This document shows positions 47,935 through 56,635 of a DNA stretch of 64,000 nt, one piece after another (the first letter of the stretch is position 1; each line of letters starts with the position of its first letter). The position numbers were made by a program, and so were the translations under genes. The stretch is from contig NZ_JBKEIT010000017.1 of assembly GCF_046365375.1 (NCBI RefSeq), positions 1 to 64,000 on the forward strand, given 5' to 3'. The stretch comes from Butyricimonas muris. GTDB taxonomy: Bacteria > Bacteroidota > Bacteroidia > Bacteroidales > Marinifilaceae. The notes below the pieces were generated by a model. It saw nothing but the letters and a program-made list of their open reading frames with translations. It was not told the origin of the DNA and did not search any database.

Positions 47935-48630
47935 ATGGCTGGAGAATATATTCCTATTTCCTCGTGGGCGGAGGATGATAAGCCCCGGGAAAAGATGTTG
48001 GCGAACGGCGTCGCCACGCTTTCCACAAATGAGTTGCTCGCTATCCTGTTGCGATCGGGAAGCGGCGGGGAGTCTGCTCTTGATCTTGCCCGGCGTATGC
48101 TGGCGGATTGCAATAATGACTTGAATACTTTGGCGCGTTTGTCCGTGACGGATTTCATGAACCGTTACAGGGGAGTGGGCATGGCAAAAGCAGCCTCGAT
48201 TATCGCCGCGGTGGAGATCGGGCGGCGCAGAGCGTTGGCTGCCGCCCGAGAAGAGCCCGTGCTGACGACAAGCCGGGATCTGTATGACTATCTGCAACCG
48301 CTTATCGGGGATTTGGATCACGAGGAGTTCTGGGTGGTTACCCTTTCGAGTGCCTGTCGGATAAAGTCATGTGAACGTTTGTTCTCCGGAGGTATGGAAA
48401 ACACGATTATCGATATCCGGATGGTGTTCCGGAAAGTGTTGGAAGCCAAAGCGTGTTCTATCGTTATCGCACACAACCACCCTAGCGGTAACAATCGTCC
48501 GAGTCCGCAGGATATTGCTCTGACGAAAAAGATTCAGGAAGCGGGAAGGTTGTTGGATATCATTCTGCTTGATCATATTATCGTTTGCCCCGATCGATAT
48601 TATAGTTTCGCGGATAATGGGATGTTGTGA
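47935..48630 (+). CDS. radC: RadC family protein (JAB/MPN domain)
   Basis: 231 residues, full length: N-terminal helix-hairpin-helix region (TLSTNELLAILLRSGSGGES, FMNRYRGVGMAKAASIIAAV) and C-terminal JAB domain with HNHPSGNNRPSPQD, the HxHx7SxxD metal site. The upstream Glu of JAMM proteases (REVF in enterobacterial RadC) is Met here (DIRMVFRKVL). RadC has no settled role despite the name DNA repair protein. Single gene; codon start ATG 47935. Confidence 0.93.
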   Translation: MAGEYIPISSWAEDDKPREKMLANGVATLSTNELLAILLRSGSGGESALDLARRMLADCNNDLNTLARLSVTDFMNRYRGVGMAKAASIIAAVEIGRRRALAAAREEPVLTTSRDLYDYLQPLIGDLDHEEFWVVTLSSACRIKSCERLFSGGMENTIIDIRMVFRKVLEAKACSIVIAHNHPSGNNRPSPQDIALTKKIQEAGRLLDIILLDHIIVCPDRYYSFADNGML

Positions 48631-48663
48631 ATTTTAGATTTGATGATTTTAGATTTTAGATTG
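48631..48663. repeat. One-sided ATTTTAG-type repeat after radC
   Basis: Four ATTTTAG(ATT) units right after the radC stop codon. Same unit as in the ribosomal spacers but without the complementary half. Confidence 0.7.
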
Positions 48664-48687
48664 AGGGCGTAAATCACTTAATTGTTA

Positions 48688-48745
48688 TATCTTTGTGGCA
48701 GCATATTGTGCCACATTGACACTCGTTTTGTTTGTCAATGTGGCA
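48688..48745 (+). promoter_or_regulatory. grpE-dnaJ promoter and leader with competing stems
   Basis: -7 box TATCTTTG (48688-48695). Just downstream, TGCCACATTGAC (48709-48720) and GTCAATGTGGCA (48734-48745) are perfect 12-bp arms. TGTGGCA (48694-48700) can pair with the first part of the same left arm instead. The stem lies about 75 bases before the grpE ATG. It does not match the CIRCE element of HrcA-controlled chaperone genes. Confidence 0.6.
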
Positions 48746-48819
48746 TGTTGACTTGTTGGCAGGGATTTTGCTTGAAAAAAGTAGCTTAATTTGTTTATTC
48801 ATAAAAAAATATATACGAT

Positions 48820-49389
48820 ATGTCAGAAGAGAAGAGAGCGACTCACGAGGAAGAACTGGAGGAGTCACAGAATGTTGAGAATGAGGTAGAAGAAAAGTCT
48901 CACAAGAAGAAAGAGGATAAATCTTGCAAAAAGGAAGAGAGTAAATTGGAAGAGTTGGGACAAAAGCTGGCGGAGATGAATGACAAATATCTGCGGTTGT
49001 CGGCGGAATTTGATAATTACCGGAAACGTACTTTGAAAGAGAAAATGGAATTGACGAAGAGTGCCGGGGAGCAGATATTGACAAATATTCTGCCTGTGGT
49101 GGATAACTTCGAGAGAGCCTTGAAGAGTATGAGCGTGTCAAAGGATGTGGCAGCCTTGAAAGAAGGGGTGGATTTGATCTATGCTAATTTCAAGACGTTC
49201 CTAACGCAAAACGGGGTGAAGGAGATCGAGACGGACGGGGTGGATTTCAACACGGATATTCACGAGGCTGTGACCACTATTCCCGCACCGACTCCCGAAT
49301 TGAAGGGGAAAGTGCTGGATTGTATCGAGAAAGGATATTATTTGAACGATAAGGTGATGCGTTTCGCGAAAGTGGTTGTAGGCGAATAA
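48820..49389 (+). CDS. grpE: Nucleotide exchange factor GrpE
   Basis: 189 residues. A charged N-terminal tail and long coiled coil (LEELGQKLAEMNDKYLRLSA) lead to the core EFDNYRKRTLKEKMELTKSA and the beta-wing end with NDKVMRFAKVVVGE. GrpE releases ADP from DnaK. 17 bp before dnaJ; dnaK is not in the window. Confidence 0.97.
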   Translation: MSEEKRATHEEELEESQNVENEVEEKSHKKKEDKSCKKEESKLEELGQKLAEMNDKYLRLSAEFDNYRKRTLKEKMELTKSAGEQILTNILPVVDNFERALKSMSVSKDVAALKEGVDLIYANFKTFLTQNGVKEIETDGVDFNTDIHEAVTTIPAPTPELKGKVLDCIEKGYYLNDKVMRFAKVVVGE

Positions 49390-49406
49390 ATTAAGATTGC
49401 GTGGTA

Positions 49407-50555
49407 ATGGAAAAGAGAGATTATTATGAAGTGTTGGGCGTGTCTAAAAATGCCGATGCTACTGAAATAAAAAAAGCGTATCGCAAACTGGCATTGAAGT
49501 ATCATCCGGATAAGAACCCGGGTGACAAGGAGGCAGAGGAGAAGTTCAAGGAGGCAGCCGAGGCGTACGATGTGTTGAGCAATGACGATAAAAGGCGCCG
49601 TTACGACCAGTTCGGACACGCCGGGATGGGTGGTGCCGGTGGTTTCGGAGGTGGAGGTATGAGCATGGATGATATCTTCTCTCATTTTGGGGATATCTTT
49701 AGTGGAATGGGCGGTTTTGGCGGCTTCAGCGGTTTCGGCGGGGGCGGACGTTCAGCCCGTAGGGTGAACCGGGGTACGAATCTGCGGGTGAAGGTGAAAT
49801 TGAACCTGCAAGAAGTAGCTACCGGAGTTGAAAAGAAAATTAAAGTGAAAAAATACGTGGCTTGCCAGCATTGTAGCGGCACGGGTGCGAAAGACGGGAA
49901 GTCTTTCACTACTTGCTCGACCTGTAACGGTTCGGGACAGGTTACCCGAGTGCAGAATACAATTCTTGGTGCCATGCAGACGACTTCCACCTGTCCCACT
50001 TGCGAGGGTGAAGGAAAGATTATCAACGAGAAGTGTACTTATTGTAACGGAGAGGGCGTGTTGTTGTCGGAAGAGGTGATCACGATTAATATTCCGGCAG
50101 GGGTGGCAGAAGGGATGCAGCTGTCATTGGGCGGTAAAGGCAATGCTGCCCGTCGCGGAGGTGTGAATGGAGATTTGATTGTGCTGGTGGAAGAAGACGA
50201 GCATCCTGATCTGGTAAGGGACGGCAATGATTTGTTGTATAACGTGTTTATCGGTTACCCCGAAGCGGTTTTGGGAGAAACGGTAGAGATTCCGACGATA
50301 GAGGGCAAGGTGAAAGTGAAAATAGAGGCAGGAACTCAACCGGGTAAAATATTGCGTTTGCGCGGAAAAGGTTTGCCGGACGTGAACGGGTACGGGAAAG
50401 GTGACCTGTTGGCGAAGGTGAACGTGTGGATTCCGAAGAACTTGTCGAAAGACGAGAAAAAGTTAGTGGAGAAAATGAAAGAAACGACCGGATTCAAGCC
50501 CGGAAGTAATGACAAGAAAAGCATATTCTCCAAGATGAAGGATTTTTTTGAATAG
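49407..50555 (+). CDS. dnaJ: Chaperone protein DnaJ
   Basis: 382 residues from the ATG at 49407. J domain with the HPD motif (KYHPDKNPGDKEAEEKF), a Gly/Phe-rich linker (GGAGGFGGGGMSMDDIFSHF), four CxxCxGxG zinc motifs (CQHCSGTG, CSTCNGSG, CPTCEGEG, CTYCNGEG) and the C-terminal substrate-binding domain. Full-length type I Hsp40 and partner of DnaK. In operon with grpE and followed by oxyR after 9 bp. Confidence 0.98.
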   Translation: MEKRDYYEVLGVSKNADATEIKKAYRKLALKYHPDKNPGDKEAEEKFKEAAEAYDVLSNDDKRRRYDQFGHAGMGGAGGFGGGGMSMDDIFSHFGDIFSGMGGFGGFSGFGGGGRSARRVNRGTNLRVKVKLNLQEVATGVEKKIKVKKYVACQHCSGTGAKDGKSFTTCSTCNGSGQVTRVQNTILGAMQTTSTCPTCEGEGKIINEKCTYCNGEGVLLSEEVITINIPAGVAEGMQLSLGGKGNAARRGGVNGDLIVLVEEDEHPDLVRDGNDLLYNVFIGYPEAVLGETVEIPTIEGKVKVKIEAGTQPGKILRLRGKGLPDVNGYGKGDLLAKVNVWIPKNLSKDEKKLVEKMKETTGFKPGSNDKKSIFSKMKDFFE

Positions 50556-50564
50556 AACAAATTT

Positions 50565-51509
50565 ATGATTACACTGACACAACTGGAATATATTGTAGCC
50601 GTTGACGAGCATCGGCATTTTGCCACGGCAGCGGATAGTTGCTTCGTGACACAGCCGACGCTGAGTATGCAAATCAAAAAGTTGGAAGACGATCTCGGTG
50701 TAATCATTTTTGACAGGAGCCGACAACCGGTGGTGCCCACGGATATCGGGGCAAAACTGATCGCTCAGGCACGGACGGTTTTATCGGCGACACAAAGAAT
50801 AAAAGAAATTATCAACGAGGAAAAACAGGAGGTGGCAGGCTCTTTGAAGATCGGGATTATTCCCACGTTGGCCCCCTACCTGTTACCTATTTTTATAGGG
50901 GATTATATCCGCCGTTATCCAGCCGTGAAGGTCGAGGTTGAGGAGTTGGTATCCGAAGAGATTATCAAGCGATTGAAACGGGACACGTTGGACGCGGGTA
51001 TTTTTGTTACGCCTTTCCATGACGAGAAGATCGTGGAACGCCCCGTCTTTTATGAAGAAATGATGATCTACGCTCACGCCGGTCATGAACTTTTGAAGAA
51101 GAAAGACGTAGAAATACAGGATATCGCCACTCCCGATATATGGATGCTGGGTGACGGTCATTGTTTTCGCGATCAAGTGGTGAACTTGTGCGATATGCAC
51201 GACACGCAGCACAAGAACCTGCCCTTTGATTTCGAGAGCAATTCGTTGGAAACATTGATGAAGATCGTGGATAGGGAAGGCGGTTTTACTTTAATCCCGG
51301 AACTGGCATTGTTGTATATGACGGAGGAGAAAAAAAAGCAAGTTCGTTCGTTCACGACCTATAAGCCTTTGCGGGAGGTGAGCGTCATTTATTCGCGCCA
51401 CTACACGAAGCAGAAGTTGATAGACCTGCTTTGCGAGGATATCAAACAGGTGGTCCCCCCGGGAATGTTGAAGAAGGAAAGAGGGAGGATCGTCGAATGG
51501 AAAAAATAA
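50565..51509 (+). CDS. oxyR: OxyR-type LysR regulator
   Basis: 314 residues. HTH at 18-40 (HFATAADSCFVTQPTLSMQI). The effector domain carries GHCFRDQVVNLCD, where the two Cys and spacing match the redox pair of OxyR, so it likely senses peroxide. It is close after dnaJ (9 bp), which suggests co-transcription of chaperone and peroxide-response genes. Confidence 0.92.
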   Translation: MITLTQLEYIVAVDEHRHFATAADSCFVTQPTLSMQIKKLEDDLGVIIFDRSRQPVVPTDIGAKLIAQARTVLSATQRIKEIINEEKQEVAGSLKIGIIPTLAPYLLPIFIGDYIRRYPAVKVEVEELVSEEIIKRLKRDTLDAGIFVTPFHDEKIVERPVFYEEMMIYAHAGHELLKKKDVEIQDIATPDIWMLGDGHCFRDQVVNLCDMHDTQHKNLPFDFESNSLETLMKIVDREGGFTLIPELALLYMTEEKKKQVRSFTTYKPLREVSVIYSRHYTKQKLIDLLCEDIKQVVPPGMLKKERGRIVEWKK

Positions 51510-51532
51510 GATAAATGTAATACCCTAAGAAG

Positions 51533-52108
51533 ATGGATAGTATCAAGAAGAGTTTTTTAGAGGCACAGCAGGTGTTGGCTGATTTTGTGGCGGATGACGA
51601 GAAGTTGAAACAGGTCGGGTTGGCAGCCGAGATATTATCCCGGATTCTGAAAAGCGGCGGTAAGGTGATTAGCTGCGGTAATGGCGGTTCCATGAGTGAC
51701 GCCATGCATTTCGCGGAAGAACTTACAGGACGCTTCAGGGGTGACCGCCCGGCATTGCCTGCCGTGGCGATTTCCGACCCGACGCATTTGACGTGTGTAG
51801 CGAATGACTTCGGTTTTGATTATGTGTTTTCCCGGTACGTGGAGGCGCACGGGAAAGCGGGAGATGTCCTGCTGGCTATCAGCACGTCCGGTAATTCGGC
51901 AAATGTCGTGAATGCCGTGAATACAGCGCATGATCGGGGAATGCTGGTGATCGGGCTGACAGGTAAGGACGGCGGTAAGATGAAGAATTTATGCGATGTG
52001 AATATTTGTGTCCCGTGGAATGGTTATTCCGACCGGATACAGGAGATTCATATCAAGATTATTCACATCTTGATAGAACAGATCGAGTTGCATTTGTTCG
52101 GTGAATAG
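51533..52108 (+). CDS. gmhA: Sedoheptulose-7-phosphate isomerase (SIS domain)
   Basis: 191 residues, one SIS domain: ISCGNGGSMSDAMHFAEELT, GRFRGDRPALPAVAISDPTH, LLAISTSGNSANVVNAV. Catalytic and substrate-side residues of GmhA (Ser in GGS, His and Glu in AMHFAEE, SxSGNS) are present. First step of heptose synthesis for LPS; no other heptose gene lies nearby. The start gives full length; 23 bp after oxyR. Confidence 0.9.
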   Translation: MDSIKKSFLEAQQVLADFVADDEKLKQVGLAAEILSRILKSGGKVISCGNGGSMSDAMHFAEELTGRFRGDRPALPAVAISDPTHLTCVANDFGFDYVFSRYVEAHGKAGDVLLAISTSGNSANVVNAVNTAHDRGMLVIGLTGKDGGKMKNLCDVNICVPWNGYSDRIQEIHIKIIHILIEQIELHLFGE

Positions 52109-52151
52109 ATATAAAGGTGTATGACACATATTTTTTTTAAACGAAATAGTT

Positions 52152-52823
52152 ATGGGAAATAAAATTAATGACCCTATCGCCCGATTGATGGGGTTGAGGT
52201 ACAAGTCACATCCGTGGCATGGGTTGGATATCGGGCCGGATTTTCCGGCAGTGGTGACGGCATTTATTGAGATGGTGCCTACCGATACGGTGAAATACGA
52301 GTTGGATAAAGTGAGCGGTTATATCAAGATTGACCGTCCGCAGAAGTATTCAAACGTGGTTCCTGCGTTGTACGGTTTTTTGCCGCAGACTTATTGCGGG
52401 GATCTGGTTGCTGACTATTGCATGGAGCAAACCCAGCGGGCGGATATACACGGTGACGGCGACCCGTTGGATATTTGCGTGTTGACAGAGAAAACGATAT
52501 CCCACGGGGATATTATTGCAGAGGCTCGCCCGATCGGGGGATTCCGTATGTTGGACAAGAACGAGGCTGACGATAAGATTATCGCCGTGTTGAAACATGA
52601 TGCCACGTATAGTATTTATAACGATATATCCGAGTTGCCACACGTGGTGATCGATCGTTTGAAACACTATTTCCTGACCTACAAGGATCTTCCGGGAGAA
52701 GAACGCCGCACGGAAATTACCCACGTGTATAATAAGGAAGAAGCCTACGAGGTGATTCGTAGAAGTGCGGAAGACTACAAAAATCACTTCCAAGGCTTGG
52801 AGGATATCTTGAGTCGGGTTTAA
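52152..52823 (+). CDS. ppa: Inorganic pyrophosphatase (family I)
   Basis: 223 residues. Active-site segments: KYELDKVSGYIKIDRPQKYS, VPALYGFLPQTYCG, the signature GDGDPLDICVLTE and ADDKIIAVLKHD. Hydrolyses PPi to two phosphates. It is longer than the 175-residue enterobacterial enzyme, with extra sequence at the N-terminus (RYKSHPWHGLDIGPDFPAVV). Ends in a complex hairpin facing yifB. Confidence 0.93.
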   Translation: MGNKINDPIARLMGLRYKSHPWHGLDIGPDFPAVVTAFIEMVPTDTVKYELDKVSGYIKIDRPQKYSNVVPALYGFLPQTYCGDLVADYCMEQTQRADIHGDGDPLDICVLTEKTISHGDIIAEARPIGGFRMLDKNEADDKIIAVLKHDATYSIYNDISELPHVVIDRLKHYFLTYKDLPGEERRTEITHVYNKEEAYEVIRRSAEDYKNHFQGLEDILSRV

Positions 52824-52831
52824 ACGTGAAT

Positions 52832-52911
52832 TGATTCTGTGATTGTCGATTGATTGATTTCGTGATTCTATAATCACCTAATCGTCAATCATAAAATCAC
52901 TGAATTTTTTT
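52832..52911. terminator. Hairpin repeat between convergent ppa and yifB
   Basis: GTGATT units on the left (52839, 52862) and AATCAC units on the right (52872, 52895) make nested stems; TTTTTT follows at 52905. Built of GATTGTCGATT-like units, related to the AT-rich intergenic repeats. Confidence 0.55.
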
Positions 52912-54445
52912 ATCCTCCCCACCCTTCGCGATCGAGGCTGCGATACTGTATGGCTTCGGCGATGTATTCGGGTTTTATTTTTTCACTGTGTTCCAAGTCC
53001 GCTATTGTGCGGGATAGTTTTATGATGCGGTCGTATGCTCTGGCTGATAGGCCGAAACGTTGCATAGCGATTTTCAGCAAGGCGGTGCATCTATCATCCA
53101 AAAGACAATATTTTTTCAACAGAGGTGACGTCATCTGGGCGTTGCAATATATGCCTTGATGCTCGCGGAATCGGGCAGTCTGTATTTCTCTGGCGGCAAT
53201 CACCCGCTCGCGAATGGCGGCACTGGGTTCGCTTTCGGTGTTGCTGGTCATTTTATCCAGTTCGACGGGGACGACTTCGATATGTATGTCAATGCGATCA
53301 AGCAGGGGACCCGATATTTTGGACAGGTATTTATGCACGGCTCCCGGCGGACAGTTGCACTCTTTGGTGGGGTGATTGTAGTAACCGCAGGGGCAGGGGT
53401 TCATGGAAGCGATGAGCATGATATTTGCCGGGTATTCCACGCTGAATTTGGAACGACTGATGGAAATCATCCGGTCTTCCAGCGGTTGGCGTAAAACTTC
53501 CAGTACAGATCTCTGAAATTCGGGTAGTTCGTCAAGGAATAATATTCCGTTATGTGCCAGTGAAATCTCCCCGGGTTGAGGCCAAGAGCCGCCACCGACA
53601 AGAGCCACGTTCGAGATCGTGTGGTGGGGGGATCGGAAAGGACGGTTGACGATCAGGGAATTGTTGTTTTGTATTTTTCCCGCGACGGAGTGTATCTTGG
53701 TTGTTTCGAGAGCTTCTTCCGTGGTCATGGGCGGCAGGATTGTCGGTAATCTTCGGGCGAGCATGGTCTTCCCCGAACCCGGTGAGCCAATCATGATCAT
53801 ATTGTGTCCGCCCGCGGCGGCGATTTCCATGGCTCTTTTCACGTTCTCTTGTCCCTTAACGTCTTTGAAATCCAATAATTCGTTGTCGGAGTGCTGTTCC
53901 ATGATTTTCCGGTCGAACACCGCGGGGGAGAATGATTTTTCTTTTTTCAAGAAAGCAATGACCTCGTTGATATGCCGGAAGCCATATACCTCGAAATCTT
54001 GAACAACAGCGGCCTCGTTGGCATTCTGATAAGGGAGGATGATTCCTTTGAATCCTTCTTTTTTCGCGTGAATGGCAATGGGCAGTACGCCTTTTACGGC
54101 TTGCAGGCTTCCGTCAAGGGACAATTCGCCCATGATGACGTAGTGTTCCAAGTCGGCATCAGGAAGTTGTTCATTGGCAGCCAGAATACCGATACCTATC
54201 GGGAGATCGTAAGCGGAGCCTTCCTTCTTCACGTCGGCGGGAGCCATATTGATAATAACTCTTTTACCCGGGATTTTAAGTCCTATTTCCCGGAGGGCGG
54301 AATCGATGCGTTGTTGACTTTCTTTCACGGCATTGTCCGGTAATCCCACGATGATGAATTTAGCACCCCAGAGGATGTTTACTTCTATTGTAATTGTAAT
54401 AGCATTGATGCCGTACACGGCACCGCCGAATATTTTGACTAACAT
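52910..54445 (-). CDS. YifB/ComM family Mg-chelatase-like AAA ATPase
   Basis: 511 residues, full length. N-terminal ChlI-like domain (FIIVGLPDNAVKESQQRIDS, PADVKKEGSAYDLPIGIGIL), P-loop GSPGSGKTMLARRLPTILPP (about 220-240), Walker B GILFLDELPEF, a four-Cys stretch MNPCPCGYYNHPTKECNCPP, and a C-terminal helical domain. In naturally competent bacteria ComM is a helicase for branch migration; the role in Bacteroidota is untested. Last gene of an apparent operon with lpxH upstream (72 bp). Confidence 0.93.
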   Translation of the reverse strand: MLVKIFGGAVYGINAITITIEVNILWGAKFIIVGLPDNAVKESQQRIDSALREIGLKIPGKRVIINMAPADVKKEGSAYDLPIGIGILAANEQLPDADLEHYVIMGELSLDGSLQAVKGVLPIAIHAKKEGFKGIILPYQNANEAAVVQDFEVYGFRHINEVIAFLKKEKSFSPAVFDRKIMEQHSDNELLDFKDVKGQENVKRAMEIAAAGGHNMIMIGSPGSGKTMLARRLPTILPPMTTEEALETTKIHSVAGKIQNNNSLIVNRPFRSPHHTISNVALVGGGSWPQPGEISLAHNGILFLDELPEFQRSVLEVLRQPLEDRMISISRSKFSVEYPANIMLIASMNPCPCGYYNHPTKECNCPPGAVHKYLSKISGPLLDRIDIHIEVVPVELDKMTSNTESEPSAAIRERVIAAREIQTARFREHQGIYCNAQMTSPLLKKYCLLDDRCTALLKIAMQRFGLSARAYDRIIKLSRTIADLEHSEKIKPEYIAEAIQYRSLDREGWGG

Positions 54446-54517
54446 AACTGTCGATCTTTATTTCACATACAGGCAGGTAAGTTAGGATTATTTTACACGG
54501 AAACAAAATGGATAGGG

Positions 54518-55279
54518 TTATTTTTTCTCTTCGAGTTTTTCCAGTGAAACTTTTTCTCCGTCGAATTTGGCATACGTGAAATGAGTAATCCAGTCTCCCG
54601 TGTTGATATAATAGCTGGATTCCGCCAGTTGCATAAAGATGGGAAGGTGGCGATGACCGAAAATGAAGTAATCGATGTGCCGTTCCTGCAATACTTTCTT
54701 GCAATACAGCACGATCTCTTCTTTGTCATCTCCCAAGTATTCTCTCGCGTCTATTTTTCCGTTTCCTTTTAGTCGGGAGTGTGCCGACCATCTGTTTGCC
54801 AAAGCGATACCCCAGTCGGGATGAATCAGCCGGAAGCATCTTTGCAGGAAACGATTGTGGAAGGCTTTGCTGAGGAAAAGATAGCCTTTGTCATTCGGGT
54901 TGAGTCCGTCGCCGTGTCCGATAAGGAAGGATTTCCCGTTCATTTCGATTTCGAACATAGAGGTATGCAGGATCACCCCACATTCCTTTGCCAAGTAGTC
55001 GAACGCCCAGATGTCATGATTTCCGGTAAAAAAATGAACTTTTATCCCGCTGTCGGTGAAATTGGCGAGTTCTGCCAGAAAGCGCACGTGTCCTTTGGGA
55101 ACCACGTGTTTGTATTCGAACCAGAAATCGAACATATCACCCAACAGGTAGAGCTCCGAGCAAACGGGTTTTATCTTTTTCAAAAAATCCACGAGCATCA
55201 ATTCCCTTTCCCGGTTATTTTTCAATAGTTTGGCACCCAAGTGTGCATCGGAGAGGAAATAAACGTTCTTACCCTGCAT
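54518..55279 (-). CDS. lpxH: UDP-2,3-diacylglucosamine diphosphatase
   Basis: 253 residues with the calcineurin-like metal motifs LSDAHLGAKLL, LLGDMFDFWFEY, TGNHDIWAFDYLA, LIGHGDGLNPND and FGHRHLPI. LpxH makes lipid X in lipid A synthesis at the inner membrane. The end reads YINTGDWITHFTYAKFDGEK. 24 bp after the thioredoxin-like lipoprotein gene. Confidence 0.92.
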   Translation of the reverse strand: MQGKNVYFLSDAHLGAKLLKNNRERELMLVDFLKKIKPVCSELYLLGDMFDFWFEYKHVVPKGHVRFLAELANFTDSGIKVHFFTGNHDIWAFDYLAKECGVILHTSMFEIEMNGKSFLIGHGDGLNPNDKGYLFLSKAFHNRFLQRCFRLIHPDWGIALANRWSAHSRLKGNGKIDAREYLGDDKEEIVLYCKKVLQERHIDYFIFGHRHLPIFMQLAESSYYINTGDWITHFTYAKFDGEKVSLEKLEEKK

Positions 55280-55303
55280 GATGATATGTTCGTTCTGTTT
55301 TTA

Positions 55304-56464
55304 TTATTTCTTCAATAAAGTGTTCAAACGATCTTCCAGACGACTGCCGTACAAGTTCTTGCCGACAATCTCTTTTTTCTGGTTGATGATATAGTTTGCC
55401 GGAATATTTTTGATGTTCCAGCTTGCGGCAGCTCTGCTTTGCAAACCACCTTCATCCCATACGCAAATCCAGTTGATCTTGTTCTGTTTTATGATTTCTT
55501 CCCACAGCAATCTGTTTTTATCCAGACAGACCATGTAGATTTCAACGCCCTGTTTCTTGAATTTGTCATACACCGTTTTCATCTCCTTGATGTATTCCTG
55601 ACTTTCTTTGGCGGTGATTAGCCCGAAGTCGAGCACGATATATTTATCTTTCAGGGAGAGCAATGATACCGGTTTCCCCTCCGTGTTGGGAAGAGTGATG
55701 TCCGGCAGAGAACTTTCCGAGTTGTTGATCACGGCTGCCAATTGCTGGTTGCGGATCGCTTGGGATATTTCTTTCAAATGGTTCATGATCGCTTTCGTGT
55801 ACTGCGATTCCGGGTACAAAGCGGTTAATGACGATGCCACTACCTTGAAATAATGAAGGTCTTCTATCTCGTCCATGATACCGAGATTTCCTCCGATTTT
55901 CTGGTACAGGGCGTAGTAGGATGCCGGAGAGGTTGCGTGTTTGATGATAAAATCCCGGGTGAAGTTGATCTGTTTGTTTATAGCCTCCTCCCAAGCTTTG
56001 GCGTATTCTTCTCTTTGTTTGTCGTAAGCAGGCTCCTGCGGCAGCGCCTGATAGGATTTTCTCAAGGAGTCGGTCAGCGTGATCGTGCGATCGAGTTGGA
56101 AGTTTAATAATTTGATCCACAATGAATTTTCCGATCCATCTACCCAATAGTTGTTCTTGATGTCATCGAGTTTTCCACTTATTTCTATTTTTTCTTCCGG
56201 AGTGGCGATGATTGTAACCTGCTCGTTATTAGCGAATTTTAGCGCATAGAAGGTCGGTAGGTCAACATTAATCTTGAAAGTAAACTCTCCTTTCTTGTTA
56301 ATTTTTGTTGAGTCTATAACTTTCCGGGAACTCACGTCAATTTGTTCCAAGTATACTTTCGTGTTGTCCGCGTCTTTGATGGCTCCGGTGATCTCGACAT
56401 TCGTTTTCTTGCTGCAAGAAGCGATAAGAACTACAAATAGCCCGAATAGTAATATTTTTCTCAT
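55304..56464 (-). CDS. TlpA-like lipoprotein with DUF4369 domain, no active-site cysteines
   Basis: 386 residues. Lipoprotein signal KILLFGLFVVLIASC-SKK, DUF4369 domain (about 25-125: VEITGAIKDADNTKVYLEQI), a helical linker and a redoxin domain (PDITLPNTEGKPVSLLSLKD, then IVLDFGLITAKESQEYIKEM and NIKNIPANYIINQKKEIVGK). At the site where TlpA-like proteins have WCxxC this one has GLITAKES, so it cannot be a disulfide reductase. The fold and the cis-Pro (IPA) are kept. Possible role in binding. First gene of the lpxH-yifB operon. Confidence 0.88.
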   Translation of the reverse strand: MRKILLFGLFVVLIASCSKKTNVEITGAIKDADNTKVYLEQIDVSSRKVIDSTKINKKGEFTFKINVDLPTFYALKFANNEQVTIIATPEEKIEISGKLDDIKNNYWVDGSENSLWIKLLNFQLDRTITLTDSLRKSYQALPQEPAYDKQREEYAKAWEEAINKQINFTRDFIIKHATSPASYYALYQKIGGNLGIMDEIEDLHYFKVVASSLTALYPESQYTKAIMNHLKEISQAIRNQQLAAVINNSESSLPDITLPNTEGKPVSLLSLKDKYIVLDFGLITAKESQEYIKEMKTVYDKFKKQGVEIYMVCLDKNRLLWEEIIKQNKINWICVWDEGGLQSRAAASWNIKNIPANYIINQKKEIVGKNLYGSRLEDRLNTLLKK

Positions 56465-56621
56465 AGTTTGTTGGAATGATAAATAATCTACATCTATATT
56501 GAAATTCGAAAGTAATACTTTTTTTCGATTTTTTACATCAATAGAGAGAGAATTTGAATAAAAAAAACGTTAATAAATTGTTAATGCTCTGTTTTAGAGT
56601 ATGTGGATTGAAATAAAGTTT

Positions 56622-56629
56622 TATTTTTG
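56622..56629 (+). promoter_or_regulatory. -7 box of the metal operon
   Basis: TATTTTTG matches TAnnTTTG. It is only 6 bp before the ATG at 56636, so the transcript would have almost no leader. No clear -33 box. Confidence 0.45.
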
Positions 56630-56635
56630 CAAACG

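Noticed and set aside
48709..48745. CIRCE element for HrcA upstream of grpE
   Set aside because: The arms are TGCCACATTGAC/GTCAATGTGGCA, not TTAGCACTC/GAGTGCTAA, and the spacer is 13 bases, not 9.
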